Origin: Clostridium sp. Cult3
GTDB taxonomy: Bacteria; Bacillota; Clostridia; Tissierellales; Tepidimicrobiaceae
Assembly (NCBI RefSeq): GCF_021655115.1
Contig: NZ_PPXY01000047.1
Span: 1-64,000, forward strand
Reading direction: 5' to 3'
Length of the DNA: 64,000 bases
Shown: positions 37,461-46,865 of the stretch, piece by piece
How positions within the stretch are numbered: the stretch's first letter is position 1
Layout: each line of letters begins with the position of its first letter
Translations under genes and position numbers: made by a program
The notes under the pieces: model-generated
Told to the model about the DNA's origin: nothing
Database searches by the model: none
Seen by the model: only the letters and a program-made list of their open reading frames with translations

Positions 37461-38600
37461 TTATCTCAATAGATTGGCTGCAATAACCATTTGTTGAACT
37501 TGAGAAGTTCCTTCATATATTTCGGTAATCTTTGCATCCCTCATCATTCTCTCTACGGGATAATCCTTTGTAAATCCATACCCTCCATGAAGTTGCACGC
37601 ACTTGGTAGTTACATCCATAGCTGTATTAGCTGCAAATAATTTAGCCATAGCTGCTTCTTTATTGTAGGGAAGATTGTTTGCTTTATTGTAGGCTGCTCT
37701 ATATACTAATAATTTACTTGCTTCTATATCCGTGGCCATATCAGCTATCATCCACTGTAAACCTTGGAACTTAGCCAAAGGCCTTCCAAATTGTTCTCTT
37801 TCTTTTATATATTTTATGGTTTCTTCTAAAGCACCTTCTGCTATACCTAAGGCTTGGGCTGCAATACCTATTCGCCCACCATCTAAAGTCGACATGGCAA
37901 TCTTAAAACCTTGTCCTTCTTTTCCTAGCAGATTCTCCTTGGGGACTATACAATCTCTGAATATTAATTCCGTAGTAGATGATCCACGAATGCCCATCTT
38001 ATCTTCTACTTTACCTATACTAAATCCCGGGAAATCCTTTTCCACTATAAAAGCAGAAATACCTCTGGTACCCTTAGTCCTATCGGTCATAGCAAAAATA
38101 ATATATACATCTGCTTCTCCGCCATTGGTAATAAATATTTTGGTTCCATTTAATATATAGTTATCCCCATCTAGTATTGCAACAGTCTGTTGGCCAGCAG
38201 CATCCGTACCAGCATCTGGTTCCGTCAATCCAAAGGCTCCTAGTTTTTCTCCCTTTGCTAAAGGTATTAAATATTTTTGTTTTTGCTCTTCCGTACCATA
38301 TCTATATATAGGCCAACAACCTAGAGAAGTGTGGGCTGAACAAATAACTCCAGTGGTAGCACATACTTTTGATAATTCCTCTACTGCTATAGCATAGGCT
38401 ACTTCATCTCCTCCTGCTCCTCCATATTCTACAGGAAAAGGTATGCCTAGCATGTTATATCTAGCCATCTTCTCTACCGTTTCCCTAGGAAACCTGCCTT
38501 CTTCATCAATTTCTGCAGCTATAGGTTGGACTTCGGACTCAGCAAATTTCCTCATAACTTCCCTTACCATTTCCTGTTCCCTTGATAAATTGAAATTCAT
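37461..38600 (-). CDS. Acyl-CoA dehydrogenase
   Basis: 379 residues, flavoprotein. FAD-binding region ([17 protein letters not shown], then [13 protein letters not shown]), and the catalytic-base Glu in YEGTSQVQ near the C-terminus. Genes for etfB and etfA follow, so it feeds electrons to Etf. Likely butyryl-CoA or short-chain acyl-CoA dehydrogenase; without crotonase, thiolase and 3-hydroxyacyl genes in the neighbourhood, a branched or aryl substrate from amino-acid fermentation is equally possible. ATG 38600, RBS GGGAGGGG. Confidence 0.94.
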   Translation of the reverse strand: MNFNLSREQEMVREVMRKFAESEVQPIAAEIDEEGRFPRETVEKMARYNMLGIPFPVEYGGAGGDEVAYAIAVEELSKVCATTGVICSAHTSLGCWPIYRYGTEEQKQKYLIPLAKGEKLGAFGLTEPDAGTDAAGQQTVAILDGDNYILNGTKIFITNGGEADVYIIFAMTDRTKGTRGISAFIVEKDFPGFSIGKVEDKMGIRGSSTTELIFRDCIVPKENLLGKEGQGFKIAMSTLDGGRIGIAAQALGIAEGALEETIKYIKEREQFGRPLAKFQGLQWMIADMATDIEASKLLVYRAAYNKANNLPYNKEAAMAKLFAANTAMDVTTKCVQLHGGYGFTKDYPVERMMRDAKITEIYEGTSQVQQMVIAANLLR

Positions 38601-38737
38601 ATACTCCCCTCCCTAATATTAAGCTAAATCTCATATTATATTATAATCCATTTAGATGTTTATTTCCATAAAATTTGTTAAATTTTTATCTTTCAGACAA
38701 TCCATTATTTATGGATAATACCCTTAAAAATACAAAA

Positions 38738-38775
38738 ATGTCTATAATCCTAATATTTTATAGAATTATAGACAT
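38738..38775 (-). terminator. Terminator of rex
   Basis: 11-bp perfect arms (38738-38748, 38765-38775) with a T-rich tail on the minus strand. It lies 100 bp past the rex stop, in a 275-bp gap that otherwise holds only the acd leader. Confidence 0.65.
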
Positions 38776-38875
38776 AATTTTATGTTGACAATTATAAATT
38801 TACGTCATTGTATTAACAATGTAATATGTTAAAAAAATGATTATAGCAAATAACTACAATCCCCTTAACTAATTA

Positions 38876-39523
38876 CTAATCCCTAACATAATCAGATTTG
38901 TTGTTTAAGAAATAGGATAAGGTAAATAAGGATTCATTTAGATGGACATTCTCTATCACTATATCATCTTCTACCTTTAAGTCTGCTGGTGCAAAGTTCC
39001 AAATACCTTTTATTCCACTTTTCACATATACATCAGCAATATCCTGAGCATTTTCTTTAGGCGTAGTAATAATCCCTATTTCTACATTGTTTTCCTCGAC
39101 GAACTCTTCTAGCTCATCTACATCTCTTATTTCTATATCCCTAATTTTCAATCCTATCAACTTAGGGTTTTTATCAAATAGGGAAAGCACTTTAAAGCCA
39201 GCATCTTCAAATCCTCTATAATTGGCTACTGCTTGCCCTAGATTTCCTGCACCAACTATTACAGTATTGTAGATTTTATCCAATCCCAATATCTTACCTA
39301 ATTGGTGATGTAATTCCTCTACATTATATCCATAACCTTGCTGGCCAAAGCCGCCAAAGTTATTTAAATCCTGCCTTATCTGGGATGCCGTAAAACCAGT
39401 TAGCTTACTTAGCTCCTGGGATGATATCCTATTTATTCCTTTCCTAAGCAATTCACCTAAATATCTATAGTACTTAGGTAATCTACGAATAACAGTTATG
39501 GACACCCTGTTCTCTTTATCCAT
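38876..39523 (-). CDS. rex: Redox-sensing transcriptional repressor Rex
   Basis: 215 residues from ATG 39523 (GGGGGT upstream). N-terminal winged helix (about 1-75: RLPKYYRYLGEL, then SSQELSKLTGFTASQIRQDL), Rossmann domain with VGAGNLGQAV, and a C-terminal swapped helix ending in ESLFTLSYFL. Rex senses the NADH/NAD ratio and represses fermentation genes in anaerobes. Here it is followed by acd-etfBA on the same strand, but I found no full Rex operator in the acd leader. Confidence 0.95.
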   Translation of the reverse strand: MDKENRVSITVIRRLPKYYRYLGELLRKGINRISSQELSKLTGFTASQIRQDLNNFGGFGQQGYGYNVEELHHQLGKILGLDKIYNTVIVGAGNLGQAVANYRGFEDAGFKVLSLFDKNPKLIGLKIRDIEIRDVDELEEFVEENNVEIGIITTPKENAQDIADVYVKSGIKGIWNFAPADLKVEDDIVIENVHLNESLFTLSYFLNNKSDYVRD

Positions 39524-39726
39524 TGATTTACCCCCAATCATATCTAATATATATCTACTAATCGTTTTGTTTTAATTATAACAGATTGGTATTAATAGGT
39601 CAATTTATCCAATTAAAGCATTCTACTTCTATAGTATTCTACTTTTTTTAATAGTTAGTTCCAAATGCATATAAATTATTTAAATACTAATAATATTATT
39701 ATCATAATCATATAGGAGGTTTTCTA

Positions 39727-39942
39727 ATGGCTAGTAAAGAACAACTTAGAAAAATAGCTATTTATTGCGATTCCTATAACCAAAAAGAAGAAAATGCATT
39801 AAATATATCTTCTAATGTATATGAGGAAAAGTATGAAAGCTGTGAAAATTGTACTCATTTTACTAGGGATGGAAAATGTGATGTAGATTTAATAGATAAA
39901 GTTTTATCCAGTCTTGCTATGGAATTAGACCTAAAGAGATAG
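39727..39942 (+). CDS. Small Cys-containing protein of unknown function
   Basis: 71 residues. Four Cys: 14, 39, 42 and 51; the last three form CENCTHFTRDGKC, a C-x2-C-x8-C pattern compatible with metal binding. The remainder is acidic with no membrane segment. AGGAGG precedes the ATG. Divergent from rex and 70 bp before the ABC-F gene, with its own terminator. I do not recognise a named family. Confidence 0.75.
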   Translation: MASKEQLRKIAIYCDSYNQKEENALNISSNVYEEKYESCENCTHFTRDGKCDVDLIDKVLSSLAMELDLKR

Positions 39943-39970
39943 TCCTTACTTTTAAAGGGCTATTTTTTTT
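39940..39970 (+). terminator. Terminator of the small Cys-containing protein gene
   Basis: 8-bp arms with a G-T pair (39940-39947, 39955-39962), then eight T residues (39963-39970). The stem includes the stop codon. Confidence 0.75.
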
Positions 39971-40013
39971 GGTAAAATAGATAGTATAGTATATAGAAAG
40001 TAGGAGATTTAAT

Positions 40014-41921
40014 ATGATAGTCCTTTCATGTAACAATATATCTAAAACCTATGGAATAGATGAAATATTGAAAGATATAAGCTTTACCGTAGAAGATGGT
40101 GATAAGATCGGCCTTATAGGATTAAATGGCTCAGGTAAAACTACCCTTTTCAATATATTAGCCGGAGAAACCCTTAGGGATAGTGGAGAAATATATATTC
40201 AGAAGGATTTAAAGATAGGTTATTTGAAACAACATACCCACATGGAAAGTAATGATTCCATGTTTGATGAATGTCTAAAAATATTTAAGCCCTTGATTCA
40301 AATGGAAAAGGACTTAAGAAGGATTGAACAGGAGATGAGCATAGAAGGTAGTAAGCCTAATTCTACTAAGTTGGAAAAACTTATGGATGATTATGCTCAT
40401 CTTATGGAGAGCTTTAACAATAACAATGGATATGGTTACCAATCTGAAATTAGGGGGGTGTTAAAAGGATTAGGGTTTAGGGATGACGAGATGGGCAAAA
40501 GGGTAAACCTATTAAGTGGTGGTCAAAAAGCTAGATTGTCCCTGGCTAAATTACTGTTGGAGAAGCCAGATCTGCTATTGTTGGACGAACCTACCAACCA
40601 CCTAGATATAGAGGCTATTAATTGGTTAGAAAATTATCTTAAAGAATACTCGGGGGCAGTCCTTATCATATCTCATGATAGATACTTTTTGGATAATGTG
40701 GTATCTAGAATATTTTTACTAGAAGACTTAAATATCAAAATATACAATATGAGCTACTCTAAATATATGAGACAGAGAAAAAAGGATATAGAAGTATTAA
40801 AGAAAAAGTATGAGGATCAACAAAAGGAAATAAAAAGACAGGAAGAGATTATAAGGAGATTTTCCAACTATGGTGGCAGCCGCTATATTAAACAAGCCCA
40901 ATCTCGACAAAAGATGTTAGATAGAATGAAGACGATAGATAAACCAATGGATACTAAAAAGGCCAAGATAATCTTTGAACCAAAGGTAAAAAGCGGTAGA
41001 GATGTTTTAAGGGTTGAGGAGCTTGATAAATCCTTCCAAGATTTTAAACTATTAGAGGATATCAATTTTACTATATATAGGGGAGAAAAAGTAGGATTAA
41101 TTGGCCCTAATGGTATTGGAAAAACTACCCTATTTAAAATGATATTAAATCAGATCCCTTACGAAAGTGGCCACATATCCCTAGGTCATCATGTCCATAT
41201 TGGGTATTTCGATCAAGAACAGACTAGACTCAATCTGGACAATACCGTAATAGATGAAATATGGGATGACAATCCTAAATTGGATCACTATGAAATTCGC
41301 TCCATATTGAGTAGGTTTTTATTTATTGGTGACGATATATTTAAAGAAGTAGGGGAGTTAAGCGGTGGTGAAAGAGGCAGGCTTGCTCTTTTGAAAATGA
41401 TGCTTTCCGATGCCAATTTCCTCCTTATGGATGAGCCAACCAACCATTTAGATATAGATTCAAAAGAGGTGTTAGAAGATGCCTTAATTGATTACGAAGG
41501 CACTTTGTTTGTAATATCCCACGATAGGTATTTTTTGAATAGAGTAGTGGACAAGATATTGGAATTAACGGAAGAAGGCATAAAGGAGTACATTGGAAAT
41601 TACGACTATTATTTGGAAAAGAAAAACGAAGTCATACTTGAAGAAGAGGAAGATTACAAAACAAAGACTCAAATAAAATTGGAGCGAAAAAAGGAAAGGG
41701 AAAAATTAGAATCCATAAGAAAAAAGAAAAGAGAAATAACGAATTTGGAGAAGATGATTGAAGAAAAAGAAATGGATATGGAAAAACTTGATAGATTGCT
41801 TTGCGATCCAAATATATATGATGAACCAGATAAAATCCTGGAATTAACTAAGCAAAGAGAAACTTTGGAATTGAAAATAGATTCCCTTTATGAAAGGTGG
41901 ATAATATTGACAGAAGAATAG
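40014..41921 (+). CDS. ABC-F family ATPase (YdiF/Uup type)
   Basis: 635 residues, no membrane segment. Two ABC cassettes: first GLNGSGKTT and signature LSGGQKARL, LLLDEPTNHLD; second GPNGIGKTT, LSGGERGRL, LLMDEPTNHLD. A linker with basic coiled-coil sequence joins them, and a third coiled coil of about 80 residues is at the C-terminus. ABC-F proteins bind ribosomes. Its position convergent to tsaD is the same as that of ydiF and gcp in Bacillus subtilis. RBS TAGGAG before ATG 40014. Confidence 0.93.
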   Translation: MIVLSCNNISKTYGIDEILKDISFTVEDGDKIGLIGLNGSGKTTLFNILAGETLRDSGEIYIQKDLKIGYLKQHTHMESNDSMFDECLKIFKPLIQMEKDLRRIEQEMSIEGSKPNSTKLEKLMDDYAHLMESFNNNNGYGYQSEIRGVLKGLGFRDDEMGKRVNLLSGGQKARLSLAKLLLEKPDLLLLDEPTNHLDIEAINWLENYLKEYSGAVLIISHDRYFLDNVVSRIFLLEDLNIKIYNMSYSKYMRQRKKDIEVLKKKYEDQQKEIKRQEEIIRRFSNYGGSRYIKQAQSRQKMLDRMKTIDKPMDTKKAKIIFEPKVKSGRDVLRVEELDKSFQDFKLLEDINFTIYRGEKVGLIGPNGIGKTTLFKMILNQIPYESGHISLGHHVHIGYFDQEQTRLNLDNTVIDEIWDDNPKLDHYEIRSILSRFLFIGDDIFKEVGELSGGERGRLALLKMMLSDANFLLMDEPTNHLDIDSKEVLEDALIDYEGTLFVISHDRYFLNRVVDKILELTEEGIKEYIGNYDYYLEKKNEVILEEEEDYKTKTQIKLERKKEREKLESIRKKKREITNLEKMIEEKEMDMEKLDRLLCDPNIYDEPDKILELTKQRETLELKIDSLYERWIILTEE

Positions 41922-41931
41922 TTTCCCCACA

Positions 41932-42085
41932 TTATCCACAGATTATACACAGAATCCACAGAGTTATCCCCAGTAGTTTGTCCCAATATAGACAGATTAC
42001 AAGGGGTTTTTCCCACATTATCCACATTTTTTTATAGTAAACCAAAACCTTTTCTGTGGAAATAATGTGGAAAAATTGTTGATAA
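41932..42085. promoter_or_regulatory. DnaA-box cluster between the ABC-F gene and tsaD
   Basis: Two perfect TTATCCACA boxes (41932-41940, 42018-42026) and four single-mismatch boxes (41943-41951, 41964-41972, 42066-42074 reverse, 42077-42085 reverse) in 154 bp. All face inward from the two ends. Neither gene is a known replication gene and dnaA/dnaN are absent, so this is not an obvious oriC; DnaA-binding clusters outside oriC occur in Bacillus. Confidence 0.6.
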
Positions 42086-43096
42086 TTATCCTTTTAGCTC
42101 TAAATTTGGCTCTACATTTAGATAATAATTCGAAGTATGTCCTTTTTTATAATGGAAATAGGCAGCTGAACCAATCATAGCTGCGTTGTCTGTGCACAAT
42201 ACTCTAGAAGGATATAATATGTCTATACCCTCTTCTTTGCCTCTGTGTTTCATCAGATTCCTTAATCCTTCATTGGCTGCTACTCCACCAGCCATCACTA
42301 TTTTATCCGATTTTCTTTCCTTGGCTAATCTAATGGTCTTTTCCACAAGTACTTCTATTACCGCTTGCTGAAAGGAAGCGGCAACATCTTTTACTACTAT
42401 GTCTTCGTCCTTTTGCTTCATTTGATTTAAATAGTTTAAAACAGCAGTTTTTAATCCACTAAAGCTAAAATCATAGCTACCATTTTCTAAATATACCCGG
42501 GGGAAATCTATTGCATATTTGTCCCCTTCTTTAGAAAGCTTATCTATCAATGGTCCACCAGGATAGGATAAACCTAAAGCTCTAGCTACCTTGTCGAAGG
42601 CCTCTCCGGCTGCATCATCTCTAGTTCTACCTATCAGTTCATATTCAGTATAGGAATTAGCTTGGACTAAATAGGTATGCCCTCCTGATACTACTAAGCA
42701 GGTAAAAGGGGGTTCTAAATCCTTATGTTCAATATAGTTAGCACATATATGACCTTCAATATGATTTACTCCTACTATTGGTTTATCAATAGCATAGGCT
42801 ATAGCCTTAGCACTGGATATGCCTACTAGTAAAGCACCTACCAATCCTGGGCCCTGGGTAACTCCTACTAGATCTATATCATGAAAGGTAATATTTGCCT
42901 CATCTAAGGCTTGTTGAATTATTAAGTTAATATTTTCAATATGCTTTCTTGAGGCTACTTCGGGAACTACGCCTCCAAATTGCCTGTGAATTTCAATTTG
43001 AGAAGATATTATATTGGATAATACTTCCCTACCACCTTTTAAAACTGAACAGGAAGTTTCATCACAGGATGTTTCTATGGCCAATGTTATAGTCAT
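42086..43096 (-). CDS. tsaD: tRNA N6-adenosine threonylcarbamoyltransferase TsaD
   Basis: 336 residues. Start [14 protein letters not shown], metal ligands HIEGH (near 110-114), GGGHTYL/SGGHTYL loop, and the [13 protein letters not shown] helix, the ASKH-superfamily signature. Transfers the threonylcarbamoyl group to A37 of ANN-decoding tRNAs with TsaB and TsaE. Its partner genes rimI, tsaB and tsaE precede it at 13, 2 and -4 bp spacings, forming one operon. Confidence 0.97.
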   Translation of the reverse strand: MTITLAIETSCDETSCSVLKGGREVLSNIISSQIEIHRQFGGVVPEVASRKHIENINLIIQQALDEANITFHDIDLVGVTQGPGLVGALLVGISSAKAIAYAIDKPIVGVNHIEGHICANYIEHKDLEPPFTCLVVSGGHTYLVQANSYTEYELIGRTRDDAAGEAFDKVARALGLSYPGGPLIDKLSKEGDKYAIDFPRVYLENGSYDFSFSGLKTAVLNYLNQMKQKDEDIVVKDVAASFQQAVIEVLVEKTIRLAKERKSDKIVMAGGVAANEGLRNLMKHRGKEEGIDILYPSRVLCTDNAAMIGSAAYFHYKKGHTSNYYLNVEPNLELKG

Positions 43097-43108
43097 TTTA
43101 CCACCTCA

Positions 43109-43558
43109 CTAAAATTCAATAGTTTTCCACATGATTATTGCATCTTCATTATTATTCGTATAGTACCCTGGTCTAACTCCATATTCTTTAAAGCCATATT
43201 TTTTGTAAAGTCCCTTGGCTATTTCATTAGATTTCCTTACTTCCAAGGTAATAGCCTTAATATCTCTGTCTATACATAGTTGGATTAATCCTTCTAATAG
43301 CTTATTACCTAAACCCAATCCTCTATATTCCTTATCTACTGCAATATTTGTAATATGGCCTTCATCAATTATTAGCCAAATGCCTCCATAGCCTACAACC
43401 CTACCTTCTACCTCTACTACTATATACTTGGCCAATATATTTCTAGTCAGCTCTAATAAAAAGGCCTCCCTTGACCAAGGAGGAGAAAAGCTTTCCTGCT
43501 CTATTTCCACAATTCTATCTATATCCGACTCCTGCATTTCCCTAACGCATATGTCCAT
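43109..43558 (-). CDS. rimI: Ribosomal-protein S18-alanine N-acetyltransferase RimI
   Basis: 149 residues, GNAT fold. Acetyl-CoA loop VDKEYRGLGLGNKLLEGLI (about 74-92, R/Q-x2-G-x-G/A core) and C-terminal YKKYGFKEYGVRPGYY typical of RimI. Between tsaB and tsaD, overlapping neither. It modifies the N-terminus of S18; some relatives in this position have other protein substrates. Confidence 0.92.
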   Translation of the reverse strand: MDICVREMQESDIDRIVEIEQESFSPPWSREAFLLELTRNILAKYIVVEVEGRVVGYGGIWLIIDEGHITNIAVDKEYRGLGLGNKLLEGLIQLCIDRDIKAITLEVRKSNEIAKGLYKKYGFKEYGVRPGYYTNNNEDAIIMWKTIEF

Positions 43559-43559
43559 A

Positions 43560-44258
43560 CTATCTACCCTTCTTTCTTAATTCTCTTTGAGCTTGGGATT
43601 CCCTCAGATAGTTTGGAACCAAATCATAATAATTGTCCCTATAGCCTTCTTTATATTTTATCAAGGCCAACTCTGCTATGCTTGATGCTCTACAGCTATT
43701 TAAATTTACTGGTGCTATATCTACTTTATCCTTAAGTATATCCATTATTATATCTTGATAAATAAAGGTTCCATTTCCGTTTACCATTATTTTGTCATAA
43801 TCCTCTCTCAAAAGCTCCAACAGTTTATCCACTTTCATTATAGTAGGTTCTACTGCATTAATAAGATTGCCCTTAATTCTATTATATATGCCCGTATATA
43901 CTCTATCCCTTCGGGCATCTATCATAGGTACTATATAGCCATCATAAGGTAGATTAAAGGCTAAGCCCTCCAAGGTAGAAACCCCTACAATAGGCTTATC
44001 AAACACATGAGCAAAAGATTTAACCGTAGCTATACCGATCCTTAATCCAGTAAAGGAACCAGGACCCGTAGCTACTCCAAATAGGTCTATATCCTCTATC
44101 CTTAGATTTAAATTGTCTAACATTTCCTTTATCATGGGAACTAAATTTTCCGAATGGGTCATTTCCTGATTTAGTGAAAATTCCCCCAATAGTCTGTCTT
44201 CATCTAATAGGGCACAGGTGGCCATCATCGTTGATGTGTCTACAGCTAATGTCTTCAA
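43560..44258 (-). CDS. tsaB: tRNA t6A biosynthesis protein TsaB
   Basis: 232 residues. KTLAVDTSTMMATCALLDE start and GPGSFTGLRIGIATVKSFAH, the TsaB core, without metal ligands as expected for the inactive partner of TsaD. It acts as the scaffold for the TsaB-TsaD-TsaE complex. Starts 4 bp inside the end of tsaE. Confidence 0.95.
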   Translation of the reverse strand: MKTLAVDTSTMMATCALLDEDRLLGEFSLNQEMTHSENLVPMIKEMLDNLNLRIEDIDLFGVATGPGSFTGLRIGIATVKSFAHVFDKPIVGVSTLEGLAFNLPYDGYIVPMIDARRDRVYTGIYNRIKGNLINAVEPTIMKVDKLLELLREDYDKIMVNGNGTFIYQDIIMDILKDKVDIAPVNLNSCRASSIAELALIKYKEGYRDNYYDLVPNYLRESQAQRELRKKGR

Positions 44259-44716
44259 TCTAAATTCAACTCCTTATGCAATTGTTTAAATCTATCTCCT
44301 TCTCCATATAGATAAATAATTCTTTCATCTAATCCTACACCTTTTTCAATTTGTAAATTGATTCTTTCTTTGGGAAGAACCTCTTCTATTTTATCTCCCC
44401 ATTCTATAATGCAAACCCCATTGGAATAAAAATATTCTTCAAAACCCAAATCGTATAAATCTACAGCACCTTCTAATCTATATACATCAAAATGATAAAG
44501 CATAGTTCTTCCCTTATATTCATTTATCAGCGTAAAAGTAGGGCTAGTTATATAATCCTCCACCCCTAAGCCCTTGCCTATGGATTTAGTCAAAGTGGTT
44601 TTTCCTGCACCTAGATCTCCCGTTAAAGAGATAATATCTCCAGGCTTTAGTAGACTACCTAATCTCTCTCCAAACTTTTCAGTTTCCTTTAATCCCTTTA
44701 ATACTATTCTTACCAT
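44255..44716 (-). CDS. tsaE: tRNA t6A biosynthesis ATPase TsaE
   Basis: 153 residues. Walker A GDLGAGKTTLTKSI, TSPTFTLINEY, Walker B-like HFDVYRLE and IIEWGDKI: the TsaE family order. Small ATPase that resets the TsaB/TsaD complex. First gene of the t6A operon. Confidence 0.96.
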   Translation of the reverse strand: MVRIVLKGLKETEKFGERLGSLLKPGDIISLTGDLGAGKTTLTKSIGKGLGVEDYITSPTFTLINEYKGRTMLYHFDVYRLEGAVDLYDLGFEEYFYSNGVCIIEWGDKIEEVLPKERINLQIEKGVGLDERIIYLYGEGDRFKQLHKELNLD

Positions 44717-44785
44717 CTAATCAACCTTCCTATTCCTCAAACTACCTATTATTATAGCATTTAGTCATTCAATGCACAATAAATA

Positions 44786-44804
44786 AGCGGGTAATCTACC
44801 CGCT
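44786..44804 (-). terminator. Terminator of ribU
   Basis: 8-bp arms AGCGGGTA/TACCCGCT with 3-base loop and a weak T-rich tail on the minus strand. Confidence 0.6.
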
Positions 44805-44816
44805 AGTTATAATTCC

Positions 44817-45422
44817 TTATCCTTTAAGTATTGGCGATATCCTTTTATATAGTAATATAGTAATCAAACTTACTACAGCTCCCTTTAATAGATTGAAAGG
44901 TACTACAGCAAAAATAATAAGGCTCTTTAAATCCACTACATACCTATTCACCGCTCCACTTATAGTAATAATCTTATCTAAAGGCATTCCAAAAGCCTTC
45001 GCATAAAAAGGTATCATAATATAATAATTCGCTATGGATATAGCTACAGTCATAGCTATAGTTCCTGTTATCAAACCTATTACTGCATTTTTAAAAGTCT
45101 TCTCTCTATAGTAAATTAGGCCTGCTACATATGCAAATACACTACCTACTACAAAGTTAGCCAGCTCTCCTACAGCTGCAGTATTAGTCCCAGCTAATAA
45201 TATCTTCAATAGGTTTTTAACCAATTGGACTATAACTCCTGCCATAGGCCCTAAGGCGAAGGAACCAATTAGCGCTGGTACATCAGATACGTCAAATTTC
45301 AAGAAAGGTGGCGTAAACCATAGGGGAAAATCCAACAACATAAGGACGAATGCTATAACCCCTAGTACTGCAATTTTTACCATGGTCTTAGTATTAAAAT
45401 CTTCCTTTCTTAATGTGTACAT
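44817..45422 (-). CDS. ribU: Riboflavin ECF transporter S component
   Basis: 201 residues, six membrane helices (about 12-30, 45-68, 80-105, 111-130, 155-172, 178-196). The first helix and LIGSFALGPMAGVIVQLVKNLLKILLA stretches are typical of ECF S components, and the gene lies under a clear FMN riboswitch, so riboflavin uptake is well supported. It needs the shared EcfA-EcfT module, which is not in the window. ATG 45422 with GGAGGG. Confidence 0.92.
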   Translation of the reverse strand: MYTLRKEDFNTKTMVKIAVLGVIAFVLMLLDFPLWFTPPFLKFDVSDVPALIGSFALGPMAGVIVQLVKNLLKILLAGTNTAAVGELANFVVGSVFAYVAGLIYYREKTFKNAVIGLITGTIAMTVAISIANYYIMIPFYAKAFGMPLDKIITISGAVNRYVVDLKSLIIFAVVPFNLLKGAVVSLITILLYKRISPILKG

Positions 45423-45474
45423 AAAAATCCCTCCAAGTAATTATTTCTTCAGGGATACGATAAAAATAAAACAA

Positions 45475-45495
45475 GCCCCGAAATTTCCTCGGGGC
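45475..45495 (-). terminator. Terminator of the FMN riboswitch expression platform
   Basis: GCCCCG/CGGGGC hairpin followed on the minus strand by a U-rich run (complement of 45459-45474), between the aptamer and the ribU start. FMN binding would favour it and stop transcription. Confidence 0.8.
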
Positions 45496-45525
45496 GTGAC
45501 TAGACTCACTTAATAGATTAAGTAT

Positions 45526-45638
45526 AATCTTCTCCCATCCAGACTTTAACTGTCGGCCTTGGAATTTCACCAAATCAACTGAATTAACCAGCTCGCGGGC
45601 TATACCGCCGGTGAGGAATTGCACCTCGCCCTGAAGAT
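45526..45638 (-). ncRNA. FMN riboswitch (RFN element)
   Basis: Minus strand shows the conserved RFN parts in order: ATCTTCAGGG, GGTG near the 5' end, ACCGGCGGTATAGCCCGCGAGC, TTGGTGAAATTCC, CCGACAGTTAAAGTCTGGATG and GGGAGAAGAT, where the two ends pair. Sits upstream of ribU with a terminator following. Basis: direct match to the well-known element. Confidence 0.97.
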
Positions 45639-45656
45639 ATTTATTTAGTTATATTC

Positions 45657-45685
45657 ATTATAATGTTAATATTATTTATTGTCAA
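45657..45685 (-). promoter_or_regulatory. Sigma-A promoter of the riboswitch/ribU transcript
   Basis: Minus strand TTGACA (45680-45685), 17-bp spacer, TATAAT (45657-45662): both consensus, 19 bp before the aptamer. Confidence 0.85.
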
Positions 45686-45725
45686 CCCAACAACTATACA
45701 TTGTGCTTTGTAAATTGCGCATTGC

Positions 45726-46838
45726 CTAAAGCCCTTTCACCATATGAACTACCTCTTCTGTATAGGAGGTTCTAACCTTCATATATCCGTTAAACATGCT
45801 ATTTACCTCATCATCCCCAGTATCTACCAGTAAAGGGCTTCTACCTAAGGACATAAGTTTCTTCTTAGTAGCTATTATTATTATATTTTCTTTGCCTACT
45901 TCTCTTATAACTTGAGAGCTTATCTGTTGATTTCCTCTGCCAAATATATAACCTTGACCACCTATGACGGTGACTATTATCTTGGCTTTATTGCCTTTTA
46001 TATGTTCTAATAATTCCTTTTCATTTACATCAGAGGCTACTAGCTTTCTATTCTTAATTATATCTATGCCCAATAGGGTATTGGATAGTCCTAGTTTCTC
46101 CATAATAGGCCTTGTAGAAGTACCAGATCCTATTATGTATAGAACATCTTCTTCCATATGTTCTATGATCTTGTCGGATATACCATCTAAAGCTGATTCT
46201 TCTCCTTCTATTCCGCCAGATTTCTGATTTTGAACTAGCTGGGGTTCAAAGGGAACCTTCATATAGCCATATAATTTTGCTGTGACGACGCCTTCCCGGA
46301 AGGCTTCTTCGTCAATATCCATTACCTCTACTTCTTTTATATCCATATCCCTGCCCTTTAGGTATTTTAATGCTACTTCTCCTGCAGCCTTTGGATGATT
46401 GGCATAAACCCCCGAGTGGATTTTTACTCCTGCAGGTATTCCAATAACTGGCACCTTGTCGCCAATGGCATTAAATATATTTCTTGCAGTACCATCCCCA
46501 CCAGCAAATAGGAGCAGATCAATTCCCATATTAGCCATTTCTTTTGCGGCTCTCTCCGTATCTTCTGGTCCTGTCATATCCTTCGCCTCTCCTAACACTA
46601 TAGGTTCCAGTCCAACTTCCCTGGCTATTTTTTCTCCCATAGTTCCTGGACAAGTAATTATTTCTAATTGATCCTTATAAGGTATTAATACCTCTAAGGC
46701 CTTTTTAGCTTTAATGGGGGCTTCTGGATAAGCTCCTAGTTCAATGGCCTTTTCCAGTATTTCAGCTCCATCGGTACCCTTTAGTCCAACCTTTCCTCCC
46801 ATACCTGCAATAGGATTTACTATAAAGCCTAGTTTCAA
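45726..46838 (-). CDS. ATP-NAD kinase family protein (AcoX-like)
   Basis: 370 residues from TTG 46838, 8 bases after AGGAAAGGG; GTG 46847 is closer to it than usual. The NADK family signature GGDGT is in LLLFAGGDGTARN (near 115), and the N-terminal KLGFIVNPIAGMGGKVGLKGTDG and IGSGTST loops fit the AcoX/NADK-like branch that accompanies acetoin or amino-acid genes. Catalysis could be NAD phosphorylation, but relatives have unverified substrates. 27-36 bp after the amidohydrolase, so co-transcribed. Confidence 0.82.
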   Translation of the reverse strand: MKLGFIVNPIAGMGGKVGLKGTDGAEILEKAIELGAYPEAPIKAKKALEVLIPYKDQLEIITCPGTMGEKIAREVGLEPIVLGEAKDMTGPEDTERAAKEMANMGIDLLLFAGGDGTARNIFNAIGDKVPVIGIPAGVKIHSGVYANHPKAAGEVALKYLKGRDMDIKEVEVMDIDEEAFREGVVTAKLYGYMKVPFEPQLVQNQKSGGIEGEESALDGISDKIIEHMEEDVLYIIGSGTSTRPIMEKLGLSNTLLGIDIIKNRKLVASDVNEKELLEHIKGNKAKIIVTVIGGQGYIFGRGNQQISSQVIREVGKENIIIIATKKKLMSLGRSPLLVDTGDDEVNSMFNGYMKVRTSYTEEVVHMVKGL

Positions 46839-46865
46839 AGCATACACCCTTTCCTAGTGAATTTG

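Noticed and set aside
38601-38875. Rex binding site in the acd leader
   Set aside because: Only a TTGTTAA half-site (about 38675) is present, without the symmetric TTAACAA partner.
41932-42085. Chromosomal origin oriC
   Set aside because: DnaA boxes are present, but dnaA, dnaN and rpmH are absent nearby and there is no A+T-rich repeat array of the DnaA-trio kind that I can see.
45394-45624. Open frame of 76 codons on the minus strand upstream of ribU
   Set aside because: It runs through the FMN riboswitch and its terminator; the RNA structure explains the sequence.
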